Positions 11,570 to 21,846 of a DNA stretch of 64,000 nt are shown piece after piece; the stretch's first letter is position 1, and each line of letters starts with the position of its first letter. Under the pieces are notes generated by a model. That model made no database searches and had not been told where the DNA came from. It saw nothing but the letters and a program-made list of their open reading frames with translations. The position numbers were made by a program, and so were the translations under genes. This DNA is from Solicoccozyma terricola (lineage: Eukaryota > Basidiomycota > Tremellomycetes > Filobasidiales > Piskurozymaceae), in assembly GCA_001600875.1 (NCBI GenBank), contig BCLD01000003.1, positions 409,712-473,711 on the forward strand, written 5' to 3'.

Positions 11570-14500
11570 ATGTCAGAAAGCATTCTCCCTCAAGCTGCAG
11601 GATATGGCGTCGTCGTGAGCTTGGAAAAGGGTACGACTAGCGGTTCGCGGAAAAATACTGATTATCCTACCCGTAAAGATCGGGATGGGATTGTTCTTCA
11701 GTGCCTTCATGGTTGGGTAGGTCGGCCCGTATCGCTCTTCTACTACCTCACCCCCCCTCCCTCCCCTCTCCTCTTCTGGCATTCAACTGACTTGACCCCA
11801 TGTTGAACCTTTCGACAGGCTAACCAAGATACAAACGCGTTACACCTCGCACAAGACCAGCTCTGCAGAAGAGTTTACCTCGGCTAGTAGAAGGTGAATT
11901 CACAGTGGTGTCGCTGAGGGGGGCACCAGAGTTAGGGTCATGGGCTCACAAATATACCCTATCGCAGCGTACCACCCGGTTTGATCGCGGCTGGTATCGT
12001 CAGCGCGTGGACGTGGGCAGCTACTCTTCTACAGTCCAGTGCGACCGCGTGAGTAACGGTGTTTGACGGGAGGTTGCTTGGTTGCTAATAGATGATCTCG
12101 TTCGATAAATTTCCAGCTACAAGTTTGGGATCAGTGGACCTTGGTGGTTCGTGGGAACCTGGGCTGGACTTGTCAACCCTCACTGAAAACTTTGCACTCC
12201 CAACCTCTAGGTATGCATCAGGGGCTACTATCCAAAGTGAGTGATGGTTAAGCCACAAGTCCATGTCTTGTCATCTATTTGCGTGCTGACCACCCCATGG
12301 TCTGTATCTAGTCTTATTGTTCGCGATGATAGCAAGCAAGCTCAAGCAACATGCTCCATACTGTCACACGTAGGTGCTTTGCAATGAATCCATGGAATCC
12401 AGTGGCCTAAGCGGATCCCAATGTCACAGCTTCTTGGAGATCATCAACAGGCGATGGGGTAGGGTCGCTCACTTGACGTGAGTTGGCTGGACGTCCGTGT
12501 GGTTTATCTGGACTTCTGACTGTCCCGTTGAACGTTGTAGATTCCTATTCTTCGGACTGGCCACCAACATCATTGTTTCGAGTAAGTATATTCACCTAGG
12601 TCTTGGCCAAATCAAAAAAAAAAACCCCCCAATCACTCGACTGATTTCGATCTCCCAGCCATGCTCATATTGGGTGGATCAGCCACCGTCACGGATCTCA
12701 CCGGGATGAACACCGTAGCTGCTTGTTTCCTAATCCCCCTCGGCGTATCTATCGTGAGTGATCGAGTGGATAGAGATTCGCGCTGAGCCGTGGGTCACTG
12801 ATTTTATCAACTCTCTCTGTCAGTATGTCCTGGCTGGCGGCATGAGAGCTACCTTGATTGCAGACTACACACACACGCTCGTCCTATACTGCATCCTGAT
12901 CGCATTCGCCCTCACCGCATATGCTGTCTCGCCACTAATCGGGTCACCCACTCGAATGTGGGAGCTTCTCCAGCAGGCTTCCGAGGAGAATCCGATCGCA
13001 GGCAACGCGGGACATAGTTATCTGACTATGCGTTCTACCCAGGGGTTGATATTTGGTGTGCTAAATATTGTAGGCAACTTTGGTGAGCTGTCCGTCCCCG
13101 ATTTCTGCGGTGTTATTATCAGCATTTTCCCATCCTGACAAGATTCTGATATGTCATCTTTTCCTGTTCTTCTGCGCAATGTACCACGTACCAGGCACGG
13201 TGTTCAACGATCAAGCGTATTGGCAGCGTGCGATTGCATCTGAACCTGGGACAAGCGTCAAGGCCTTTTTGTGGGGAGGCATCGCTTGGTTTGGTATCCC
13301 CATGGGTATCGCAACCTCTCTCGGTCTCGCTGCTGTGGCACTCGCTCATGGTCCTAATCCTGCTATCACGTTGACTTCTGCGGAGGTCTCTGCTGGTCTT
13401 CCTGCGGTCAAGGGTGAGATTCCTCGGTAGGCACCGGCCGGGTTTGGGCGTGCTAACTAGAGATAATTCCTGGAACGGATGTCAGCTGCTGCCGCTCTGA
13501 TGGGACAGTCCGGAGCGATCGCCATGCTCATCCTACTCTTCCTCGCTGTTACGTCTGCGTGTAGTGCGGAACAGATTGCCGTTTCTTCTGTATTGACTTA
13601 CGACGTTTACGCCGTTTACATCAACCCGAACGCCACGGAGAAGCAAATTCTCTGGTCGAGCCACGTATGCATCCTCGCATATAGTATCTTTATGGGTGGG
13701 ATAGCCACCGCGTTCTTGTATATCGGCGTCAGTATGGGATATCTGTAGTGAGTGTTGAGGGATTCACGCAACGTGGTGGGATAGGCTGAAGCTGAGATCT
13801 TATTGCGTCTCTCGCAGTGAGGCAAGTCGTCGGCGGAAGGGTTTCAATGTGCTTTTGACAAACAATCTAATAAACTAATACCCCTTTTCTGTTTGTACCA
13901 CCCGCCAGCTTATGGGCACGTTGATAGGTTCTGCTGTCGTACCCATCGCCGTTTGTATTACTTGGAAGAAAGCGAACGGAACTGGCGCAGTGGTAGGAGC
14001 TATCCTTGGTTTCTGCGCAGGTGTTGCTGGGTGGTTGGGCATTACAGCGACGCTCAACGACGGAGTTGTCAACGTCGATACCACATTCGGAGACTACGAG
14101 ATGTTGACAGGTAACCTCCTCTCCATCTGTGTTGGAGGTATCATCACCGTCGTTTGGTCGCTTCTCCGTCCTGCCAACTTTGACTGGGATGTCACTCGCG
14201 CTATCAACGCGAAAGCGGCAGAAACGGAGATTACCACCGATGTCGATAGTGATCCCGCTCTGCCGATTCCTCAGCTTGAGAAGGCGGGTGGCACCGAGAA
14301 GGATATCTCGATAACAACACCCTTACCTGTCGTCGAGGAAGCAACAAACGAACTTCAAACTGATGAAGTGGCCCTTGGAAAGGCATTCCGTTTCGCCGCG
14401 TATGCAGCTATCATCTTGACTGCGATCCTGATTTTCCTGATTCCTCTCCCTCTGTTCTTCTCGTCCCATGGTGGGTCACGGGCGGTTACTGGTGTGATGA

Positions 14501-14717
14501 GTTTACCTGCTGCCAGACGATACGCACTAATCATCGTGTACGCGCCGCCCCGCTCGTAGTCTATGATGTTGGAGGATTTACAGCGTGGGTAATCATATCT
14601 CTGATCTGGCTGTTCGCTGGACTCGCGTTGGTCGGCGTTTATCCAATGTGGGAGGCACGAAAGGGGGTAGCGCAGGTGAGGGGAATGGGATGCCCGACAT
14701 CGAGAGGAAGGGAGTAG
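11570..14717 (+). CDS. DUR3: urea/sodium-solute symporter, DUR3 family
   Basis: A plasma-membrane active urea (possibly polyamine) transporter of the SSS family. The gene is split into more than a dozen short exons. Exon 1 (11570-11614) splices to 11679, giving [20 protein letters not shown], the characteristic first transmembrane segment. Later diagnostic pieces are [93 protein letters not shown] and the C-terminal [15 protein letters not shown] with YPMWEARKG. All fit DUR3 from end to end. A long hydrophilic Thr/Glu-rich loop is encoded near 14200-14370. The last intron (14471-14559) restores SHVYDVGG. The stop is TAG at 14715-14717; a further intron at GCGCAG|gtgagg would move it to about 14809. 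GATA sites upstream suggest nitrogen control. The assignment is strong. Confidence 0.92.
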
Positions 14718-15026
14718 TCTCGCTGACGGTTCCGAGACAACAGGTGGCTCGTGGAGTATGGGGGGACGTCACAAGAGGCCGCGGCCGCGGCCGCTCTGGA
14801 TCGTTGTGATTGTTGTATTTAATTTCGAGTTGTGACAAGACTTGGAGTAGATGGATCTGGTCGTGGTTTCCAAATGGTGGAAAGCATCTGCCTCCTTGTT
14901 CGGGACAGTTGCAGCACAGGGTGGACAGCTGGAGACATCCCTGCTGGCTGGGGTGGTGGTGAACAGGGATTCGCCACCGAGATCACGTGACCGCATCGAC
15001 GTCACCGTGCTTTCGACATCATCCTC

Positions 15027-15471
15027 CTATTCATCCGTCGCACCCGTCTTCAGCTCCCTAGCAACATCCACAAGCAGGCGGCCAACCGTATCCTCCTGAC
15101 CGCTGTCGTCCACGCACACATATCCTGCGTCTCGGTCAGCCAAAGAACGATCCCAGTCAGTCGCAATCTCACCGACCTGTCTGCGAATCGGCTGAACCGT
15201 TCAACCCCCTCCCCCTCCCCCAAGTCGTCGCAGTCCTCGACCATATCACCTCGGTTCACAGCAACCCAACTTCCATGTCGTCGGCGCAGATGATATAGAC
15301 CCCCTCCTTCCCTTCCCTTCCATCGCCATCCACATCCGTGACCCCAAACATCTGCACGACAACTCGTCCACTCCACCTCAATGGACGCTCGACCACCCAT
15401 CCCACGACGACCGGCCGGTCCTCGTACCACGCCCGGTTGTAGCATTCCATCAGGACCCGGTTCAGTCCCAT
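15027..15471 (-). CDS. small conserved-looking protein of unknown function
   Basis: From ATG 15471 the minus strand encodes [18 protein letters not shown], then GRVVVQMFGVTDVDGDG and GVYIICADDMEVGLL. A ~78-nt intron with donor gtgaac and acceptor ttcgcag joins this to QVGEIATDWDRSLADR and a C-terminus GRLLVDVARELKTGATDE, with stop at 15027-15029. The intron restores one frame across what would otherwise be three frames, which supports a real gene of about 120 residues. The family is not recognised. Its 5' part overlaps the first MAPKK exon on the other strand, so one of the two starts may be wrong; an alternative ATG (MFGVTD) near 15348 would avoid the overlap. Confidence 0.5.
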
Positions 15472-17486
15472 ATCCAACACCTCCTAGGCTCATGATCCCA
15501 CCTGGAAACGTCCGTGAGTATATCTCGGTCTCATCGCATGCAAGCCACTGGCCAAAGTCGTAGATAGATAGATAGCTGACAGCCGCCGCCCGGTGGGGGA
15601 AATAAAATGCCTTTGTTCCGTTCCGTTCGTCGTCCTTTCACCAACAGCCGGTGGTTCCCTCTTCGATCAACCCGGAGACGGCGACGGCGCCTGGATCACT
15701 CCCTCACCTTCCCAGTCTCGCTCGATAACTTCCTCCTTGCCGTATCCATCCAAATCAACCTCGACCTCTTTCTCACATCTTCTAGCTCCTCCACCTTTAC
15801 GACCACAACTCTCCCTCCCACTCCAAGGCTCATCAGCACGCAACTTGGACCTCGCACCTCCCTCTACACCACCTCGTCCAATCTCCAACCCCGTATCCAG
15901 AGCTCGCACTCCAGCATTGAGTCTGAACATATCCTCCATCTCCGCTCAACCAACCTCCTCTGCCCCACCTACCACGACATCGTCGACGGAAGACGGAGGA
16001 GGAGGACGACTCGTTCACCCGACAGTTGGAAAAAATGATCAATTCGATTCCACCGCATCGAGTTACGGTGCATTGCAAACTCCGCTGGCTACTCGACCTG
16101 CCGGGTTGATGTCGGGTGGGGACAAGACAATCACCTCGATGACGGAGGATTTGCGAGCAGCGTTAGGTCAAATGGCTTTAGGAGGACAAAGTGGAGCGAG
16201 TCAGAACGCCAGCAGGCGTGAATCGGCTGAGGAGAAGCAGCAGCAAGAGGAAAGTGATCGAGAGAGTGATGAGTCGGTGAGACACGTTTCATCGAGTAGA
16301 GGTTCATTATCCCGATCGTCGAGTACGGCATCCAAGACGGACGTGTTGTCCCTCTCTGTTGGTGGTGGAGGAGATGCACCGAGGTTGGATCTTTCAGATT
16401 TTGAGATGATGGGTAGGCTAGGGGAAGGCGCAGGTGGAGCTGTGGAAAAAGTCAAGGAAAAGAAGAGTGGCAGGGTGATGGCTCTGAAAGTGAGTGTTCG
16501 GTGTCACCTGCCCGCCCACATGATCATTCACATAACGCAAAAATGCTGAATGTTCACCAACCACTCTTGGCAGATCATTCCAACGTCTCCCAACCCCGCA
16601 ATACACAAACAAATCCTCCGAGAACTGCTCTTCCTCAACTCTTGTGCCTCACCTCACATCATCCAACACTACGGCTCATTTTTGACATCCTCGGACTCGT
16701 GCATCGGCATTCTCATGGAATACTGTGAAGCTGGATCACTAGACTCTCTCATTCGGCGAATCGCTCGGAGGCGGGGTCGGACAGGAGAGAAGGTTCTGGC
16801 GCGGATCAGTGAGAGCATGTTGAAGGGACTAGATTACCTTCATGGACGGAAGATCATTCATAGAGATATCAAACCGAGTAACGTCCTGGTAACGAGGGCG
16901 GGAGAGGTCAAACTCTGTGATTTCGGCGTCAGTGGAGAGTTGGTGAACAGCATGGCAGGGACTTTTACTGGAACGAGCTTTTACATGGCTGTGAGTGGGC
17001 GTTTGTTATGTCCCCGCGAGAGTGCAAAGTTTCACATGACGAGTGACTCCCTCTGCAGCCGGAACGCATCCAAGGCCTTCCTTACTCTATCAAATCCGAC
17101 GTATGGTCCCTCGGCCTCACCCTCCACGAGACGGCCCATAACCGGTTCCCATTCCCACCCGAGGGAGAGGAACCACTGGCCGGGCCGATCGAATTGCTAA
17201 CCTTTATAGTGACTCAGCCTGTGCCAAGGATGGTGGACAATCCGGAGGAAGGTGTCGTTTGGAGCGAGGGAGTGCAGGACTTTTTGAGCAGATGGTGTGT
17301 GGAGGAGATGATCGAGGGGAGCGTGGCATGCAACTGATTTCCTGAACCATACATATCCTTAGCCTCATTCGCGTTCCCGATGAACGGCCGTATCCCCGCG
17401 AGCTCCTGAGGCATCCCTGGATCGTCGAGAGCGAGAAGCGGAATCTCAACCTCGCGAAATGGGTCGCGATGGTGTGTGAGTGGTAG
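15381..17486 (+). CDS. MKK2: MAP kinase kinase, Mkk1/Mkk2 (cell wall integrity) type
   Basis: A dual-specificity kinase expected to phosphorylate the Slt2/Mpk1 MAPK downstream of Bck1. Five exons (15381-15513, 15648-16489, 16574-16990, 17059-17294, 17363-17486) give 583 residues. The N-terminal ~290 residues are Pro/Ser-rich and low-complexity. The kinase domain follows: Gly loop [11 protein letters not shown] (~residue 304), catalytic Lys in MALK (325), [10 protein letters not shown] (~421), CDFGVSGE (~441), an activation segment with the MAPKK spacing S-x3-T ([13 protein letters not shown]), then [33 protein letters not shown] and [12 protein letters not shown] are characteristic of the Mkk1/2 branch rather than Ste7 or Pbs2. 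The C-terminal lobe ends [10 protein letters not shown], about 20 residues before the stop. Exon 1 overlaps a putative antisense gene. The symbol follows the family. Confidence 0.9.
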
Positions 17487-17707
17487 ATACCAAGGGTTGC
17501 CTGGCTCAACGACGGCACGAGAAAAGATGGATGATTGATCACTATGAGGGTGATATATCGATAACGACTTGACGACTGGATGTAGCCTGCTCCTTCCATG
17601 GATATTCCAATGTATACCCTGATGATCATTACCCTAACTACTCAAAGCCCCTGTCGTTGAACAGAGGACTTGGTGCGCATGCGTATGGTACAACCGACAT
17701 CTCACCG

Positions 17708-19565
17708 TCACCCGAGTGAATGTCGCTCGGTACCACGTACTCCGACGACTGCAAACCAGGCTAGACCGGCCAATGCACCTCCCAAGATGGTCAGAGCGGG
17801 CGGCACCTTGAAGCCCTGTGTTGCGACGAATGCAGAAGCCGCGACCACGCCCCAGAAAGGATCGCTGGTGAGTGACCCAGATGCGGATCCGATGAGCAGT
17901 GCATCTGCTACCGGCCTGTAGATGTATCCGACGAGGAAGAGCTGCCACACGGCGGTGTAGACCAGTCCAGAGGCAGCAGCGTTGAGACCACGCAGGGTGC
18001 TTCGAGCAGTTTTGTGCTGTCGCCATTTTTTGTAGAGTGGCAGGAGGGCGAGCTTGAGGGCGATGCCGGGGGTGAAGATCCCAACAAAGCCAAGCACAGC
18101 GCCGAGTGCTGGATTGGAAGGTACAGCTGGAGAGAGAGGGGGGGGGGCGTCAAGTACACCGTATCCCGGGCGGCGACGGAGAGTCCTATGCTCACCCAAA
18201 ACACCCAAGAAACAAGCAAAGGCAAAGTTTGGCCCTGGGAATGCTTGCAGGATAGCAAAACCGAGCAAGAAGTCGCGAGGATGGACCTGTTGGTAGACAG
18301 GTGACCGACCGGTATGAGCGACCTACTATTCCCACGGGCACGCCCACCATGCACCTACCCAACCGTTATCGACCGTGTAGCCCTTCAACAGAGGAATGAC
18401 AACAGGACCGCCTCCGAAAATGATCAGACCAGCGATCACCATATTCGAGAAGAAGTCGAGAGTCCTAGGTGGGTTGGGTATTTGACTGCGGGAGACGAGG
18501 AGGGCTATGACACAGGCGATCAAGGTGATGCCAACGGAGAGAGCGACAGGCGTTGAGGGGACCATGATAGGTGTAATCTCAGGTCCTTCCACCACAGCCG
18601 TAGTAGGCGGTGGAGTAGATTCAGGAGTAGGTGGGACTTGTCTGTGTCGGAGACCTTGGTCGCCGCTGGCCGGGAATGGGTTGAGGTTGACTCTTGGTTG
18701 GTTACCCGTCAGCGATGCTCCTTCGGCCTTGGACTCGGCTCGTTCAAGCTGGGTGTGGTCTGACATCTCAATGTCTTGCTGAGTTGCTTGCCCGATCGGC
18801 AGTTCACTGGCTGGTGGAGATGGCGAGCGCTTGCGACGAAGTATTCGCTGCTTGACGAAAGCCACGACTTGTAGATGGTAATCATAGGAGAGAGTAAGTA
18901 GACCACCTGTTGCAACAAGGCACGGATACATCTATTATATTTGGGCCAGTGAGCTCAAGTTCCCGCCTGTTATCCCATGCACTCACTCACCCAAGGCGCA
19001 TGATAACACACTCCAAAAGATGCAGATCCAAGGACGATGAGTCTGGTCATCCCGTCCGTCACCGATGCATTGGAGAGCTGATATGCAGCGAGGGCAATCA
19101 AGCCCACTGCTGCCGCGTTCAAGCCTGTCAAGAGGCCATAAACGATGGGCGGGAGGGTCTCTGGAAAGGATCGTACTCCAGCAGCTAGGCCTGCCATCCC
19201 TGCAGAGGCTGGCACTCTGTGTGTGAGAGTCGTTAGCCAGCTGGTCGAGTGCAATGTTAATGACCACCACCCTCTCTTGCTCACGCCCAAAAGAAGAATG
19301 CCAAAAGGCCGGCCAAAGTTCCATTCCGGGAGACAGCTATTGAGAACGCCAGCTGGGTAGATCCTGGACCCGGTAGGGCGTTGCCGAGACTGAACAGGTC
19401 GGCGAATGTCGTCGAATCGACCCACTTGAGTTGGTCCACGAAGCGACGTCGTAAAATCACTACATGTACGGAGGGACCTCCGTAGCTCGTCAGTCCGAGG
19501 TCCCAATAGTGTCTAGCAGTCTCTGCCAGATGTGCACCGAGGCTGCGGCGCTCTGGGGTGCCCAT
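17708..19565 (-). CDS. chromate ion transporter, CHR family, two-domain form
   Basis: A membrane transporter of the CHR superfamily, whose members export chromate or exchange it for sulfate. The start ATG 19565 gives MGTPERRSLGAHL. The N-terminal domain has the family signature region LGLTSYGGPSVHVVILRR and the PGPGSTQ motif; after introns it continues with FFFWAVPASAGMAGLAAG and LLTGLNAAAVGLIALAAYQ. A hydrophilic linker of about 100 residues (Ser/Pro/Glu-rich) separates it from a second homologous domain containing IFGGGPVVIPLLK, the second motif FPGPNFAFACF, GFVGIFTPGIAL and a second GLNAAASGLVYTA. Both halves are present, as in fungal long-chain CHR proteins. The gene tail-to-tail partner is the MAPKK; no other metal-resistance gene is adjacent. 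At least four introns argue against recent bacterial acquisition. Confidence 0.88.
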
Positions 19566-19749
19566 ACCGTGCGGAATGTAGTTGACGAACGGTGCTGAAG
19601 CGAGTATTCGTTGCAGACAGAGATCTTGAATATTCCCATCGGGCCAAGCTATTTTTATGAAAAATTGAAATTCCAAGGGGCCACAGGACTACAGCAGGGC
19701 TACTCTACAGCAGGGCTACTACAGCTACTTCTACTCTTCTTGGCATCGA

Positions 19750-21449
19750 CTACCAAGCCATCCACACAGCGACGGCACCCATACCGCATAGCACGTTTCC
19801 CGCAACGTGTTTGCTCCACGCTGCCGAGCTGGAGGTCGATGTCGATGTCGAGGTCGAGGCAGCGGAGGTGGATAAACTCAAAGACCCCGCAGAGGTGCTG
19901 CCGGTGCTTCCATGTCCCGAGGTGGCATAACTCGTAGCGTTGGCGACCGCAGCCACGGCCACGCTACTGCTACCGGCTGAGGTGCTCGCAGAGTAAATGA
20001 ACGATTCTGCGTAGCTGCAAGTGGGAAGTGGGAACGCTCGCAAGTCGTCAGATCATAGCAACATAATAACTTGGAACCCCTGAACTAACTTGGTGTTAGC
20101 AATGGACAATGAAGCGGTGGTGTCTACGACGATGGCGACGTAAGCTATTATACCGTCAGTCACGTTGGTGCCCGTCAGATCCGCTTGGACGTAGGGCGGG
20201 TAGCCGGCCGAAGTAAGCTGAGCGAGGATCGTGTCCTAGAAGGGGATGAAGAGCTTGAGGTCATAGTCACAACTAGCCCCAATCATCCCGTCCGTCCTCA
20301 CCTCCTCATCCGTCATGTACGTGTTCGTATTCTCGGAATATGGGCTGGTGGCAAAGACTTGCTTGTTCAGGTCGTCCTCGAAAAAGAGCTAGAGTGGGTT
20401 TCCCAACCATGAGCGTCCCGATACAGGGCAATAGAGCTCTCCCGCTCACCTGGCCAACGTGGACTATCGACCCAGAGTCGGATGCAATCGTACCGTTGGT
20501 GTTGATAGTGTAGTTTTCGTGTACCATCATGTGGATGTGAGCTGCTCTACCGGTGTCTGTGGAGGGCGGTTGAGCAAATATATCGATCCCGCTGAGACTC
20601 TATACCACCCACAAAATCCAGGGTAAATGGTCTGAAGGGTCAGGTTACCGGACGAGTCGACGACGTTGCCTCCTCGACCGAAGCTGGTAGTGTCCGTCAA
20701 GGATGAACCGACATTGACATTGCCAGTGTAGCCAGAGTAGAAGCTGAAATGTGCGAGCGAGTTGCTTCAGGACGGTGTCGGCGAACAGACACAACATACT
20801 CAGCTTACACCCACCCTGTAGCGTTCGCACTCCAGATTTCAACGAATGCGCCAGTCAGCGGCTGACAGGTTGCTAGGTCGAGGACTTGCAAGTCGAGAGT
20901 CAGGCTGATGCCACCTTGGTCTTCTCGAAGATCGTTGCGGACGAGCTCATCGCTAGGTGGCGGTGCGTGCTGTCAGATGATTCTGAGATTTCGCCTACAG
21001 ATCACCAATAGGGACGGACTCACTTGACATAGTATGGTCCTTCGGTGAGCTCGGGAGTCTGTGAATGATGTTGCACGTCAATGCCAAAGAAAGGCAAGCC
21101 ACGGTGTCCTTCTTTGAATGCTCACGACCTGAAAAAATAAAAAAAAATAAAAAACCCCCAGACACAGCTTAGCGGTCTTGTGAAAGCTGCCCGGCCATAC
21201 GTCAGAACTCACGACACAGCTCGAAGCTCTCGCCTCGACAGACCTCTTCGAGGTGAATTCCCTCTTCGCCATCCTGTCTGCCGTCCATCGTTTGATATGG
21301 TTGTGGCAGTTGGCGGCGGCAAGACCTCTGCGGGTTGCGTCCTGGATTTCTCGCTTCGTGAGATCCTCATGCACCGCACCCGGATGGGCAACGACGACGG
21401 TGGCGAGGGTGATAGCAGCAGTGAGGAGGGTGGCGGCAAACGTCTTCAT
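19750..21449 (-). CDS. secreted intradiol ring-cleavage dioxygenase-like protein, probably cell-surface anchored
   Basis: The start ATG 21449 gives a clear signal peptide (MKTFAATLLTAAITLATVVV, then AHPG). A charged segment follows, then the intradiol domain. Fragments recovered across exons include NDELVRNDLREDQGGIS, LQVLDLATCQPLTGAFVEIW and TIYPGFYTGRAAHIHMMVHE. The latter is the HxH iron-ligand region of fungal extracellular 'protocatechuate 3,4-dioxygenase beta-like' proteins. LFFEDDLNKQVFATSPYSEN also fits that family. The C-terminal ~100 residues are Ser/Thr/Ala-rich with tandem STSTS and end in a hydrophobic tail (GNVLCGMGAVAVWMAW), which resembles a GPI-anchor signal. The likely role is oxidation of catecholic compounds outside the cell. 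The substrate is unknown, and not every exon junction was resolved. Confidence 0.82.
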
Positions 21450-21504
21450 TTTCGGGGAATAATGATAGAACCAATGAACTGGTGCTGGGGTTGCCTCGCT
21501 ACCA

Positions 21505-21512
21505 CTTATATA
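21505..21512 (-). promoter_or_regulatory. TATA box of the dioxygenase gene
   Basis: TATATAAG on the minus strand lies about 56 nt upstream of ATG 21449, a typical position for a regulated secreted-enzyme gene. The 21450-21846 interval contains no gene, only a GGGGAA short tandem near 21730-21750. Confidence 0.5.
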
Positions 21513-21846
21513 CAAGAGGCTCAGCCTATAGCTGCGACCTTTTGGTTCTGCGCATGCATGTGTGCGTGCTGCTGAACCGGGCTCATCACAGGACTAAGCT
21601 GCGCAATCTTCCTATACCCCATTGTCCAGCCAATGAGGAGGTGCATAATAGACGATGGTTCTGCTGCGACCGACGATCTTCACATTCCTCCGTTTCTCCT
21701 GGTAAGGGGACCCGCAGTCAGTTTGCTGGTAAAGGGGAAGGGGAAGGGGACCGCAGTCGCTGCTGCAAGTCATGGCTCATGGCTCCTGTCTATGATGTCT
21801 GATGTCTAATGTAGATTCTGGAGCTGCGAGCGGGCATGTTCCCGTT

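Noticed and set aside
17708..19565. Recent bacterial transfer of the chromate transporter
   Set aside because: The gene has several typical introns and fungal two-domain architecture, so there is no sign of recent acquisition in this sequence.
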